A stretch of 64,000 bases of DNA from NCBI GenBank assembly GCA_963748095.1, contig CAVVIO010000016.1:189833-253832 (forward strand). The letters run 5' to 3'. Every line of letters begins with the position of its first letter. Within the stretch, counting starts at the first letter, position 1. The notes under the pieces are model-generated. The model ran no database searches and was not told the origin of the DNA. It saw nothing but the letters and a program-made list of their open reading frames with translations. Shown piece after piece: positions 50,336 to 60,600 of the stretch. The position numbers and the translations under genes are program-made. This DNA is from CAVVIO01 sp963748095. Its GTDB lineage: Bacteria > Bacteroidota > Bacteroidia > Bacteroidales > UBA10428.

Positions 50336-50749
50336 ATGTTGAAACTGGAAAGTAAAATTGGCACAATACTTACTGCCGATGATAAAATCTATAATTATCT
50401 GTTGAATTTTGACAATATTAAAAACCTGGTCCCGGGTGATAAAATAAAAAACTGGCAGTCGCAGGAAGACTCCTGCCGGTTTACCGTGGAGGGGCTCGGA
50501 GAAGCGGGTGTCCGTATATTGGAGAAGGAACCTTTTAAAATTATTAAATTAACGGGTATCGATGAAGGAAAATATAATTTTTTCTTTTGGATACAACTCA
50601 AACAAATAACCGAACAGGATACAAAAATCAGGCTGACCATGCATGTCGACCTCAACCCGATGATGCAGATGATGGCAAAAAATCCGTTGAAGACATTTTT
50701 AGATACATTGGTAGATAAATTGAGCAAGATTGATTATGAACATCAGTAA
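50336..50749 (+). CDS. SRPBCC-fold protein of unknown function
   Basis: 137 aa. Pattern of a START/polyketide-cyclase-like fold: LESKIGTILTADDKIYNYL, a strand-rich middle and a long C-terminal helix (PLKTFLDTLVDKLSKIDY). No catalytic motif can be named. Likely cotranscribed with pyrE. Its last seven bases overlap the 3' end of the convergent birA gene. Confidence 0.75.
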   Translation: MLKLESKIGTILTADDKIYNYLLNFDNIKNLVPGDKIKNWQSQEDSCRFTVEGLGEAGVRILEKEPFKIIKLTGIDEGKYNFFFWIQLKQITEQDTKIRLTMHVDLNPMMQMMAKNPLKTFLDTLVDKLSKIDYEHQ

Positions 50750-51492
50750 GGAAAACTGATCTCTTTAAATCCGAAACTTTCTTTTCGGCCATCTTTCAAT
50801 TGCACAATCAACTCGCCGGTTTCTTTCACATCAATGATAGTTCCACTGAAAAAACGATCACCAGCAGAAAAGTTGCTTAATTTACCATAAAGCATAAGAT
50901 ATTCTAAATAGTGATCCCGTATTAATTTAAACTTATTTTCGTACAACTGCTCCAGTCTATATTCAAGCGCCTTCAGTAAATTTTCCAATGCAATATGCAG
51001 GTCCGAAGCATTATTTTTTTCAAGTAAAACAGAGGTGGGATTCGGTGCATCACTCAAAAATTTTTCCTGATTGACATTTAACCCTATTCCGATAATTGAA
51101 TAATCAATTATATCACGGTTCAGACTGTTCTCTATAAGGATACCTGCAATCTTTTTACGATCTATATATATATCATTTGGCCATTTAACATGTGCTTGCA
51201 GATTCTCCGATTGTAGGTAGCGGACAATACCAAGTGAGACTGCCATTGATAAATAAAATTGTTTATGCGCTGGTAATGAACGGGGACGTAAAATGATACT
51301 GAAAGTAAGGTTTTTCCCGGCTTCACTTTCCCAGGAATTTCCTCGTTGTCCCTTCCCCTGGTTTTGTAACTCTGCCAAAATTACAGTGCCCTCATCCGCT
51401 TCTTTTTCTTTAATGAGTTGATTAGCGTAATTATTTGTAGAATCAACTGATATAAGGTGAATGATATTATTTCTTAATTCCAAACTGCTCAT
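50743..51492 (-). CDS. birA: Biotin-[acetyl-CoA-carboxylase] ligase, catalytic form without DNA-binding domain
   Basis: 249 aa. Attaches biotin to carboxylase carrier protein. The biotin/adenylate loop is present as QNQGKGQRGNSWESEAGKN, with VKWPNDIYIDRKKIAGILIE and GIGLNVNQE. There is no N-terminal helix-turn-helix, so it should not act as the biotin repressor. Divergent from rsfS across 191 bases. Confidence 0.93.
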   Translation of the reverse strand: MSSLELRNNIIHLISVDSTNNYANQLIKEKEADEGTVILAELQNQGKGQRGNSWESEAGKNLTFSIILRPRSLPAHKQFYLSMAVSLGIVRYLQSENLQAHVKWPNDIYIDRKKIAGILIENSLNRDIIDYSIIGIGLNVNQEKFLSDAPNPTSVLLEKNNASDLHIALENLLKALEYRLEQLYENKFKLIRDHYLEYLMLYGKLSNFSAGDRFFSGTIIDVKETGELIVQLKDGRKESFGFKEISFPY

Positions 51493-51641
51493 TTCAATAC
51501 AAAATCTTAAACTATTTAAAGAACAAACATTTTTTGGTATTGTTATTGCTACATATGGGAAACAGTGGATTTTGAGAAAGATACTGTTAGTTTGTCAAAA
51601 ATACAGTTATTTTAATCGAAGGTTAATACATCAAAAATAGT

Positions 51642-51649
51642 TAAATTTG
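51642..51649 (+). promoter_or_regulatory. Candidate -7 element for the rsfS-ftsH gene group
   Basis: TAAATTTG matches the consensus and lies 34 bases before the TTG start of rsfS. No -33 TTG at the proper spacing, so this is weak. Confidence 0.3.
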
Positions 51650-51683
51650 TCGAGGAATATAAGATTAAAATTTGAGGTAAACT

Positions 51684-52040
51684 TTGGAAGAAAATAAATT
51701 TTTACTTGAAAATATAATTTCAGCAATACTGGAAAAAAAGGGAAAGGATATAGTAAATATTTTTTTGGGAGATATCGAAAATGCAGTCTGTGACAACTTT
51801 ATTATATGCAATGGCGATTCCAATACACAAGTAAGTGCCATTGCCGATTCCATAGAAGATAAAATTAAAAAAAATCTCAGGGAAGATGTTGTACACAGGG
51901 AAGGGATGAAAAATGCACAGTGGGTTCTGCTCGATTACAGTAATACAATAGTTCATATATTTCAAAAGGAATACAGGGATTATTACAAGCTGGAAGAATT
52001 ATGGGGCGATGCTGTGATAACAAAAATTATGGATGAATAA
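51684..52040 (+). CDS. rsfS: Ribosomal silencing factor RsfS
   Basis: 118 aa, started at a TTG (51684); no ATG lies nearby that would keep the conserved N-terminus. Binds L14 on the 50S subunit and blocks subunit joining in starved cells. Motifs: ILEKKGKDIVNIFLGD, DNFIICNGDSNTQVSAIAD, REGMKNAQWVLLDYSNTIVH and YYKLEELWGDA. Eighteen nt before ftsH, so probably cotranscribed. Confidence 0.93.
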   Translation: MEENKFLLENIISAILEKKGKDIVNIFLGDIENAVCDNFIICNGDSNTQVSAIADSIEDKIKKNLREDVVHREGMKNAQWVLLDYSNTIVHIFQKEYRDYYKLEELWGDAVITKIMDE

Positions 52041-52058
52041 ACTTAATGAATAATTCTG

Positions 52059-54213
52059 ATGGCGGATAATAAACAAAATACGGATAATAAAAATAAAATC
52101 CCAAATATAAACAGACCGGGGAATAATAATAACAAAAAGAATAAATTCAATTCTTATTGGATTCCCGGGTTAATTGGTCTTACCATAATATTCATGTTTA
52201 TGCTGAATACGGGTAATGGTGCGATAGAGACCAATTGGAAAGACTTTAAAAATGAAATGTTATTACAACACGATGTTCAACGATTAGTAGTTGTGAATGA
52301 CAAAAGGGTGGAAATTTATATCAAACCCGACAAGTTAAATTCTCCGAAATTCGACAAGGTATTGAAAAAAGGATTTGGTGGTTTTGCGAAGGCCGGGCCT
52401 CAATATTATTTCAATATCAATTCTGTTGATATCTTCGAAAAAAGACTGGATGATGCTCAAAAAGGTTTCTCTGAAGATGAGAAGATCTATGCTGAAAGTG
52501 AAACCAGAAAAGATGTTTTTGGCGATTTACTTAGCTGGCTTTTACCGATTATTATACTGGTCGGTATCTGGTTGTTTATTTTCAGACGAATGAGTGGAGC
52601 TGCCGGGGGTGCCGGGGGTGCCGGTAACATTTTTAATGTTGGTAAATCGAAAGCCCAGATATTTGATAAGGAATCGAATGTAAAAGTTGATTTTAAAGAT
52701 GTGGCGGGTTTGGAAGAGGCCAAAATAGAGATAAAAGAGATTGTTGACTTTTTAAAACGACCCAAAAAATATACCGATCTGGGAGGGAAAATTCCAAAAG
52801 GTGCTTTACTTGTCGGCCCTCCGGGTACCGGTAAGACTTTGCTTGCCAAAGCAGTGGCAGGAGAAGCACATGTTCCGTTTTTTTCAATGTCCGGATCCGA
52901 TTTTGTTGAAATGTTCGTGGGTGTGGGAGCATCGCGTGTTAGAGATCTTGTTCAAGCAGGCAAAAGAAAAAGCCCCCTGTATAGTATTTATTGATGAAAT
53001 TGATGCCATTGGCCGTGCACGTGGACGAAACCCGAACTTTGGAGCTAACGATGAAAGAGAAAATACCCTCAACCAACTTCTTACAGAAATGGACGGTTTC
53101 GGTACCAATGTAGGGGTAATAATTCTGGCTGCTACAAACCGTGCAGATGTGCTTGACAGGGCATTATTACGTGCCGGACGTTTCGACCGCCAGATACATG
53201 TGGAGTTGCCTGATCTGAATGAGCGTAAGGAAATCTTCAAAGTCCACCTGAAACCGATAAAGATTGAAAAAAATCTACAGTTAGATTTTCTGGCTAAACA
53301 AACTCCAGGTTTTTCGGGAGCTGATATTGCCAATGTATGTAATGAGTCTGCCTTGATAGCAGCCCGGAAGAATAAAAAAGAGGTTGAGAAACAGGATTTC
53401 CTGGATGCTATCGACAGGATAATCGGGGGATTGGAACGCAAAAATAAGATCATCACCAAGGATGAAAAACGGACCATAGCTTTTCATGAAGCCGGTCATG
53501 CAACAATAAGCTGGCTGCTCGAATATGCAAACCCGCTTGTAAAAGTTACAATAATACCCCGGGGAAAAGCATTGGGTGCCGCATGGTATCTGCCCGAGGA
53601 ACGACAAATTACAACCAAAGAACAATTGTTCGATGAGATGTGTGCTGCACTTGGAGGCAGGGCTTCCGAAGAAATTACTTTCGGTAGGATTTCTACCGGG
53701 GCACTTAACGACCTGGAGAAAATCACCAAACAGGCGTATGCCATGGTTTCGTATTTCGGTTTAAGTGAAAAAATCGGGAACCGCAGTTTTTATGATTCAA
53801 GCGGCCAGAATGAATATTCGTTTACAAAGCCTTTCAGTGAAAAAACAGCAGAAATGATTGATGACGAGGTGAAAAAGATGATCGATGAACAATACAAACG
53901 TGCTGTTACTGTTCTAAAACAGAACAAAAAAGGATTAACAGAACTCGCTGAACATCTTCTTGAGAAAGAAGTAATATTCAGCGAAGATCTTGAAAAGATT
54001 TTCGGAAAAAGAAAATTTGCTGCCAGAGAAGAATTAACTGATGTTAAAGACGATAAAGTAGAAAAATTAACACCAGCAAAAAAAGTGGTACGTAAATCCA
54101 CTAATAAAAAATCTTCTGCAGGTGAATCCAAAGCTGCAAATGCAGATAAAAAGCAGGAAACCAAGGCTCAGAAAGAAACTAAACCCTCTGAAGATTCGAA
54201 AAAATCAGCTTGA
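52059..54213 (+). pseudogene. ftsH: ATP-dependent zinc metalloprotease FtsH, split by a one-base frameshift
   Basis: Two frames together give a complete FtsH of about 718 residues. The first (52059-52994) holds two membrane helices (IPGLIGLTIIFMFMLNTG and LLSWLLPIIILVGIWLFIF), Walker A (GPPGTGKT, 253-260) and pore loop FVEMFVGVG. The second (continuing from about 52951 to 54213) holds Walker B (CIVFIDEIDA), the SRH (RADVLDRALLRAGRFDRQ), the zinc site HEAGH and a Lys/Ser/Glu-rich tail. The shift lies at 52947-52950, where CTTG replaces an expected CTG. FtsH degrades misfolded membrane and regulatory proteins and is usually single-copy and important, so a sequencing or assembly error is as likely as a real mutation. 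If real, the product would stop after 311 residues. Confidence 0.9.
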
Positions 54214-54257
54214 TAATTATCTCAGGCAGCAGAGTAAGTACATAACTATTATAATGA

Positions 54258-54455
54258 ATGGAAAAAGATTGGGTGCATGTGTTTTCAACCACAATGGAAC
54301 ACATCTCTCAAATAGCCAAAAATGTACTGGAAGACAATGATATAGAATGCATCCTTATCAATAAAAGGGATTCCTTGTACCATTTTGGAGAAATAGAAGT
54401 ATATGTGAAGCATAACAATGTAGTAAGAGCTAAATATTTATTAAAAGATATATAA
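54258..54455 (+). CDS. Small DUF2007-type protein
   Basis: 65 aa. Sequence pattern (VHVFSTTMEHISQIAKNVLE, DIECILINKRD, FGEIEVYVKHNNVVRAKYLL) matches the DUF2007 family, a small ACT-like or PII-like fold sometimes called 'putative signal transducing protein'; no function is established. Lies 44 nt after ftsH and 3 nt before cdsA, so part of the same operon. Confidence 0.8.
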   Translation: MEKDWVHVFSTTMEHISQIAKNVLEDNDIECILINKRDSLYHFGEIEVYVKHNNVVRAKYLLKDI

Positions 54456-54458
54456 AAG

Positions 54459-55277
54459 TTGAACAATTTTTTTCAACGTACACTTACGGGAACCCTTTAT
54501 GTTAGCGTCATCGTACTATCGATCGTTTTCAACAATTACACCTTTGCAGGGTTATTTTTACTAATAACTATTTTCAGCCTGCATGAGTTTTACAACATGG
54601 CCGGTTCCGGTACTTTTAAAAAGGCAGTCGCAGTGCAGGGTATAGTTTTAGGATCCCTGGTTTTTATTCTTTCAAATCTTACCTTCTCCGGAAAATTATC
54701 TTTTCATTGGTACGCTATACTGATTCCGGCTTTTATAATCATATTCATACTTGAATTGTACAGGAAAAATGACAATCCGGTACAGAATATAGCACAAACT
54801 TTTCTGGGAGTGCTTTATATAGCAGTCCCTTTGTCAATACTGAACTACCTGGTATTTTATCCTTTACCCGGATATCATTACAATTATACCATTCTGCTCG
54901 GGATGTTTATTCTAATCTGGGGAAACGATACTTTCGCTTATCTTACAGGGCGATTGCTGGGAAAACATTTATTGTTTGAAAGGATTTCCCCAAAAAAAAC
55001 CTGGGAAGGTTTCATTGGCGGTACTATTTTCACATTGGGAATTGCCTGGCTCATATCTTTCAGGTTTCAGGCGCTTTCCTTATCCGACTGGCTGATTGTT
55101 GGCAGTATCATTTCCATTGCGGGAGTTTACGGAGATCTCACGGAATCAATGTTTAAAAGGGCTTTTAACCGAAAAGATTCAGGCAATATCTTACCCGGTC
55201 ATGGGGGGATCCTCGACAGGATCGACTCATTGTTGGTTGCTGCTCCTCTCGTTGCCACATTTCTTCTTTTAAAATAA
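54459..55277 (+). CDS. cdsA: Phosphatidate cytidylyltransferase
   Basis: 272 aa, TTG start at 54459 three bases after the DUF2007 stop; the next Met is about 45 residues in and would cut conserved sequence. Makes CDP-diacylglycerol from phosphatidic acid and CTP in the inner membrane, feeding pssA (43862). The signature is near the C-terminus: MFKRAFNRKDSGNILPGHGG followed by ILDRIDS. About seven to eight membrane helices. Confidence 0.94.
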   Translation: MNNFFQRTLTGTLYVSVIVLSIVFNNYTFAGLFLLITIFSLHEFYNMAGSGTFKKAVAVQGIVLGSLVFILSNLTFSGKLSFHWYAILIPAFIIIFILELYRKNDNPVQNIAQTFLGVLYIAVPLSILNYLVFYPLPGYHYNYTILLGMFILIWGNDTFAYLTGRLLGKHLLFERISPKKTWEGFIGGTIFTLGIAWLISFRFQALSLSDWLIVGSIISIAGVYGDLTESMFKRAFNRKDSGNILPGHGGILDRIDSLLVAAPLVATFLLLK

Positions 55278-55281
55278 TTCT

Positions 55282-55289
55282 AAATTTGC
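55282..55289 (+). promoter_or_regulatory. TAnnTTTG element after cdsA
   Basis: TAAATTTG followed by C, an exact -7 match, 172 bases before the flavodiiron ATG. No TTG at the right spacing. If used, the flavodiiron mRNA has a long leader that includes a 13-bp palindrome TAGAAA-C-TTTCTA at 55405-55417. Confidence 0.3.
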
Positions 55290-55461
55290 CGTAAAACTAA
55301 ACAGCCTTTGAAATTTCATCAGGAATGGAATTATCAGAAACGTTAAATTCTGTTAAAATGTAGAACAATTCCTTTATAATAGTGTCTTATATTTTCGGGG
55401 AAGTTAGAAACTTTCTATTTTTACCCGATTTTTCTATTTAACTTTTTTCAATGATATTACT

Positions 55462-56667
55462 ATGAAAGACACAAATGTCCTTTCTGTTAACAACGATGTG
55501 AAATGGATCGGGGTTCTCGACGAAGATATAGTAACTTTTGATATTGTAATGGAGACTCAACATGGCACCACTTACAATTCTTATTTTATTGATGCAGATA
55601 AAAAAGTCATTATCGATACTGTAAAAGAATCATTCAAAGAAGTTTATTTAAATAAAGTACAGCAGGTTGTCAATCCTGTCGATATTGATTATATCATCGT
55701 AAACCATACAGAACCTGATCATTCGGGCAGCCTGAAACATCTTTTGAAAAGGGCGCCTAAAGCGGTTGTTTATGGAAGCCGCCAGGCAATTAACTATCTG
55801 AACGAGATGATTGATATTCCTTTTAATTCAGTAGCTGTGAAAGATGGGGATACGCTCGATCTGGGTAATAAGGTTATTCATTTTATCAGTGCTCCCAATC
55901 TTCATTGGCCCGACACAATGTATACCTACCTCGAAGGAGATCACTTGTTATTTACCTGCGATTCATTCGGGGCGCATTATTGCAGTGCGGAGATGTTTGA
56001 TGATAAGATTGACGATTATACCGATGCATTTAAGTATTATTTCGATATGATCCTTAAGCCATTCAGCAAATTTATGGTAAAGGCTGTCGAAAAAATAAGA
56101 TTATTGCCAATTCAGACAATCTGTCCAGGGCATGGACCGATACTCAGAAAGACATGGAAGGAAAAAATAGAACTTTCAGACAAATATGCGAATGAGTATA
56201 TCGCCGACTCATTATGCATGGAAAATAATATTCTTATTACCTATGTTTCGGCATATGGTTACACAAGACAAATGGCTGAAAAAATTGCCATGGGAATAAA
56301 GAATGTAGTTGATTATAAAATTAATATTATTGATATTGAGAAAGTTTTACTAGGTGATCTTGAAGAACTAATAGTAAAAAGCAATGCCATACTTGTTGGT
56401 TCGCCAACCATCAATCAGAATACCTTACTTCCTGTTTATAAAATGTTTGCACTTATAAATCCTATTCGCGACAAAGGAAAAAAGGCAGCTGCCTTTGGTT
56501 CATACGGCTGGAGCGGCGAGGCTGTTCAACTTATTGAGAATCAACTGAAAGCTCTGAAACTTAATGTTGTTATGGAGGGATTTTCCACCCGGTTCTTTCC
56601 ACAAAAAGATAAAGAACAACACCTTATCGAATTTGGCGAAGGATTTGGAAAACAGTTGCTTAATTAA
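55462..56667 (+). CDS. Flavodiiron protein (A-type flavoprotein, O2/NO reductase)
   Basis: 401 aa. Reduces oxygen to water or nitric oxide to nitrous oxide in the cytoplasm, a typical defence in anaerobes. The metallo-beta-lactamase-like domain (1-250) keeps the diiron ligands: His82, Glu84, Asp86 in HTEPDH, then His148 (NLHWPDT), Asp167 (TCDSFG) and His224 (CPGHGP). A flavodoxin domain follows (about 255-400; TYVSAYGYTRQMAEKIA, GSPTINQNT, AFGSYGWSGEA). Core class A, with no rubredoxin fusion. Suggests an anaerobic or microaerobic host. Confidence 0.94.
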   Translation: MKDTNVLSVNNDVKWIGVLDEDIVTFDIVMETQHGTTYNSYFIDADKKVIIDTVKESFKEVYLNKVQQVVNPVDIDYIIVNHTEPDHSGSLKHLLKRAPKAVVYGSRQAINYLNEMIDIPFNSVAVKDGDTLDLGNKVIHFISAPNLHWPDTMYTYLEGDHLLFTCDSFGAHYCSAEMFDDKIDDYTDAFKYYFDMILKPFSKFMVKAVEKIRLLPIQTICPGHGPILRKTWKEKIELSDKYANEYIADSLCMENNILITYVSAYGYTRQMAEKIAMGIKNVVDYKINIIDIEKVLLGDLEELIVKSNAILVGSPTINQNTLLPVYKMFALINPIRDKGKKAAAFGSYGWSGEAVQLIENQLKALKLNVVMEGFSTRFFPQKDKEQHLIEFGEGFGKQLLN

Positions 56668-56683
56668 CTCTCCTTCAAATTTA

Positions 56684-56718
56684 TATCAGACAAATGATCT
56701 TTTGAAACAAATCTGATA
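56684..56718. terminator. Possible weak terminator between convergent fprA-type and methyltransferase genes
   Basis: TATCAGA and TCTGATA are 21 bases apart and followed, after a gap, by T-rich sequence on the plus strand. The loop is long, so support is weak. Confidence 0.3.
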
Positions 56719-56726
56719 GTGGATTT

Positions 56727-57479
56727 TTATATTTTTTTCAGCTTTATTGTCATAAACATTGAGATTTGTTTTGACAATCCCGCAAAGGTATTATCAACAC
56801 CTTTGAAAAAACTATAGCTCCATGATGGAACCAGTGATCTGAACGATACTCCACCGCTCACCAGATACCTGAAAGGTGTGTGGTAAGTAATGGATTCTAT
56901 TTTCAATCCGGGAAATTTTTTTTCAAATATCAACCTGTCTCTCTCGAAAAGAATCCAGGGTAAAGCTCCATTTGCTCCACTTAATGGACCCGAAGCAGGA
57001 ATCTGCCAGGTTCCTTTCGGATCGAAAGGCTCATGGTGAAAGTTTTTATAAATAAACCTCCCCCAATGACTGTTGGCAGGTTCAATCATTACTATTTTAC
57101 CTTCCTTTTTCAAGACCCTGTCTGCTTCCTGAAGAAATTTTTGTGCATCCGGAATATGGTGAAATGTATCAAGCATAAGTATACCACTTATCTCGTCTTT
57201 CTTAAATGGCATTTCAAGAGCCGAAAATGTCATGTCATTCCCCGGCAAAGGAAGTATATCTGAACACAACACTTCCGGGCAAATTTCCTTGAGAAAACCA
57301 CCTCCGGAACCGAGTTCAATTAATTTTCCATCGGGAAGATTTTTTATCTCATTGGAAAATACATCATACCATTCGAGGTATAATCTTTTCAGAAATGATT
57401 TATGAAGTATTAACTCCCTGTGAAATAGGGTCCGTTCGGGAGAATCAAGATCGAAACTGGTTTGATAACGAAAACTCAT
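56727..57479 (-). CDS. SAM-dependent class I methyltransferase
   Basis: 250 aa. SAM-binding motif I is LIELGSGGGFLKE; later motifs ILMLDTFHHIPDAQKFL and RVLKKEGKIVMIEPANSHWG fit the Methyltransf_11 type. The C-terminal third is hydrophobic-aromatic, with a possible membrane-associated segment. Substrate unknown; small lipids, quinones or sugar derivatives are all possible. ATG at 57479. Convergent with the flavodiiron gene. Confidence 0.85.
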   Translation of the reverse strand: MSFRYQTSFDLDSPERTLFHRELILHKSFLKRLYLEWYDVFSNEIKNLPDGKLIELGSGGGFLKEICPEVLCSDILPLPGNDMTFSALEMPFKKDEISGILMLDTFHHIPDAQKFLQEADRVLKKEGKIVMIEPANSHWGRFIYKNFHHEPFDPKGTWQIPASGPLSGANGALPWILFERDRLIFEKKFPGLKIESITYHTPFRYLVSGGVSFRSLVPSWSYSFFKGVDNTFAGLSKQISMFMTIKLKKI

Positions 57480-57663
57480 GAAAGAATATAATAATGTATT
57501 ACATATTAATCGTTTTAAAGATAATGTTGTTAAATGAAAAATTTCAGTAATTGTGCATAAATTTTATGCATCATAATTTATAACAACATGGATATTAATT
57601 GATGTTCACTTTAGATAGTGATAAATAATGTAATGAAAATAACTACGGCAATTGTAACATCTG

Positions 57664-60600
57664 TTACTGCGAGATGATAAGTTTGCTTACTCCGACTTGT
57701 GTTGTCCCATTTGTAATCCGGATGTAATAAATCCCTGTTCTCATACCCTGGCAATCTATTGTTTCCGTTTCGGTTCCCTTAAATAAAGCCTCCGTTTTTA
57801 CGAGTTTTCCAATCATATCATATAATTCCAGCCGGTAAGTTCTACTGGTTGGCTGATTAAAACGAATATAAGCCTTGTCTCTTGCCGGATTTGGAAATAC
57901 CATGAATTTCAGATCTTGTTTTATCACGGGTATTTCCCTGATATCTGTCTGCATATCATTATTATCGATAGCTACCTGGTAAACTTCTTTTGTTTTTTCG
58001 TCCTGAATAAAAGCGATCACGCGTAATTCATTGGCATTAAAAACATTTTTAAAATTCCAGTGTAAACTTGCATGTTCCTGATCTCCCACAGTCCAGCTTT
58101 TTGTATAATTGGTTCCCGCAGCATCGGGTAACATCGTTTTTAGCACACTTTCGAAAGTGGTTTCTCCATTATTCCCTGTATAACTGGTTACCTGGTTTTC
58201 CACAATAGCAGTCTGAAGGGATACTTCACTGTTAGATAACTGTTCCAGAGCGGTGACAGTCACGTTAATATCCACAGAATTGCCGGTATAGGAGGTGATT
58301 AAATTAATCTTAAATACGGGATCAGTTAATGAATTAATAATAACATCATTCGATACCGGAGTATTATTCAGGTAATCAAATTCCTGATCCGATGAACTTC
58401 CCCCATCCAATATAGAATAAGGAACCTGATTTATCGCATAATAGTAACTACGAACATTCGGAAAATCCGGATTCTGATTATAGAAAAGATCATCACCCGG
58501 ATACGATGTATGATACTGAATGTCAACAGCATCAAGAGGGTTTGTGTTAACGATATGATTAATTACAGAATCTGCCTCTCTGCTTAATGAATCGGAGGCA
58601 TTGGTGAAGTGTTCAATCAGTACCATTTTTTCACGCTGTCCTATCCAAATGTTATCGAAGGCTATGCCATTATTGGTAATACCGGTGCCATCCGAACCAT
58701 ACGCAATACGTAACTGCACCCCGGTTTTCCCTTTTAGCACATCGAGACTGTGCCGTGCTTCCACCCAGTTGTTATCCTTTATATTTGACCATCCGATACC
58801 TTGTCCACCGGGAAATCCCTGCACCTGATATGAATTGTACCAGTTTATCCCGTCTTGTATTGAACCGATATTAAACCAGGTTTGTCCGTTATTTTCAGTA
58901 TATTGTAGTACTGCTCCATCCCTGGTCTGGTCGAAAGCGCGCCAGATGTTCAGTTTGATCATAGGCTTTTTGGTAGTGTCGGTAAAACTGAAACAGGGAC
59001 TTTCTACATAGGATTGTTCTTTCTTGGTGCGATCGGTAATACTTGTATACCACTCCTGTTCGGCTGATCCGGAATTGAATACATCACCTGAAGGAGTTCC
59101 GAATATCCAACTGTTTACCGAATCAGCGTCCTCAATTTTAGATGACCAGTAGGCAGTACCGTTTGTAAAATTTTCCGTGTAATCCGACTGCGATATATCA
59201 TAAGTCGGCTTCAGTACCAGTTGTTTTGTAACCGTATCTGTACAACCGGATTGAGATGTTACTATATGCCGGATAAGATAGCTATTAAGTTTACTAAAAA
59301 TCATATATGTATTAGCTGTATCACGGGTAGCCACACTATCAGGGAAAACAAATTTCCATTCGTACTTTGCCAGTCCGGACTGGGCCCCGGATTGATCAGT
59401 GAAATTTATCCGGGTAATCGAATCCAGACATTCATTGTCCCATGTAAAATCACTCACAACATTTTCGAATTCGAATGTTTTTGTAATAGTTTGCGGATCA
59501 CCGGCAATGGTATAATGAAAAGTAATTTTTCTTTGACCCGGAGTAATTTTTGAAGGATAGACCATAATGGAATCTATACCATAAACGGCAATACCCTGCG
59601 GATCCTTATCAATGGTGAAGTATCCCGGACCAGGATCCCCATAATGTTTTGCATACACAATAAAGGGAGCTTCATTATGGCAATACACATCTTTCTTATT
59701 TATTGTTAATATAGATCCGGCAGAGTCTATAACGTCTACATTTTCAGTGGCAAATCCGGAACAGCCGTTTGCTCCGGTATACGAATAAGTAATCTGGTAA
59801 GGCGAATTCTCAGCTCCTGAAAATGCCGGTGAGAAAATGTACCTGTTCTGATAATTAAAAATAACAGCATTACCGGCATCCATGTTTCCGCCAAAGGGAC
59901 TTACATCAAAGGTATCGGCTACCGTGTTCACACTATAAGTGTTGCTGAGGTTCAGGATACTGACATCCGGTACCGGTTTGAGCGTAACTCCGACATTGCC
60001 CGATGTAACTCCTGTACAATGTGCATCTTTCAACTTTTCAAGGGTGTAAATACCGGAATCTGAAACAAAGAATGGATATGGATTTTCTATTATATTGTTA
60101 ATGAAACCTGTACTATCGCCATTTTTCGAATAGGAAAACTGCCAGGGTGCTGTCCCCGTCAGTTGCACATCGAAAGTAGTACTGGTACCGGTACAAATAT
60201 CCTGTGTGCCGCTTAATGCAGCTGTTGGAGGAATATAGTTTACCAGTGTTCCTGTACCCGATACACAACCTTCCTTGTTTGTTACGTCTGTTACCTTTGT
60301 CAACTGGTATGCTCCAGGTGAAGTAATTTTTATCGAATAGGTGTAATCGGATACATTCTGGTCAACTGTTACCGGAATTTCACTTCCGCTGTTAAATGTA
60401 TAATAAAATTCCCATGGACCATTACCGGTAAGGTTCACGTTCAGTACGGATGTATCTCCCGGGCATACACTGGGAGGATTACCTGTTATTGAAGCGATCG
60501 GATCTGTCTTTTGAACAACAACAGTAGTGTCTGTTCCCACTGCACTGCAATTTTTATCGGTTACTGTAGAAATAGTATAGACTTTATTAGTAGATGATGC

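Noticed and set aside
52940..52960. Programmed +1 frameshift in ftsH
   Set aside because: The CTT resembles the RF2 shift codon, but no stop or rare codon follows and no stimulator is visible; an indel is simpler. Kept only as an alternative.
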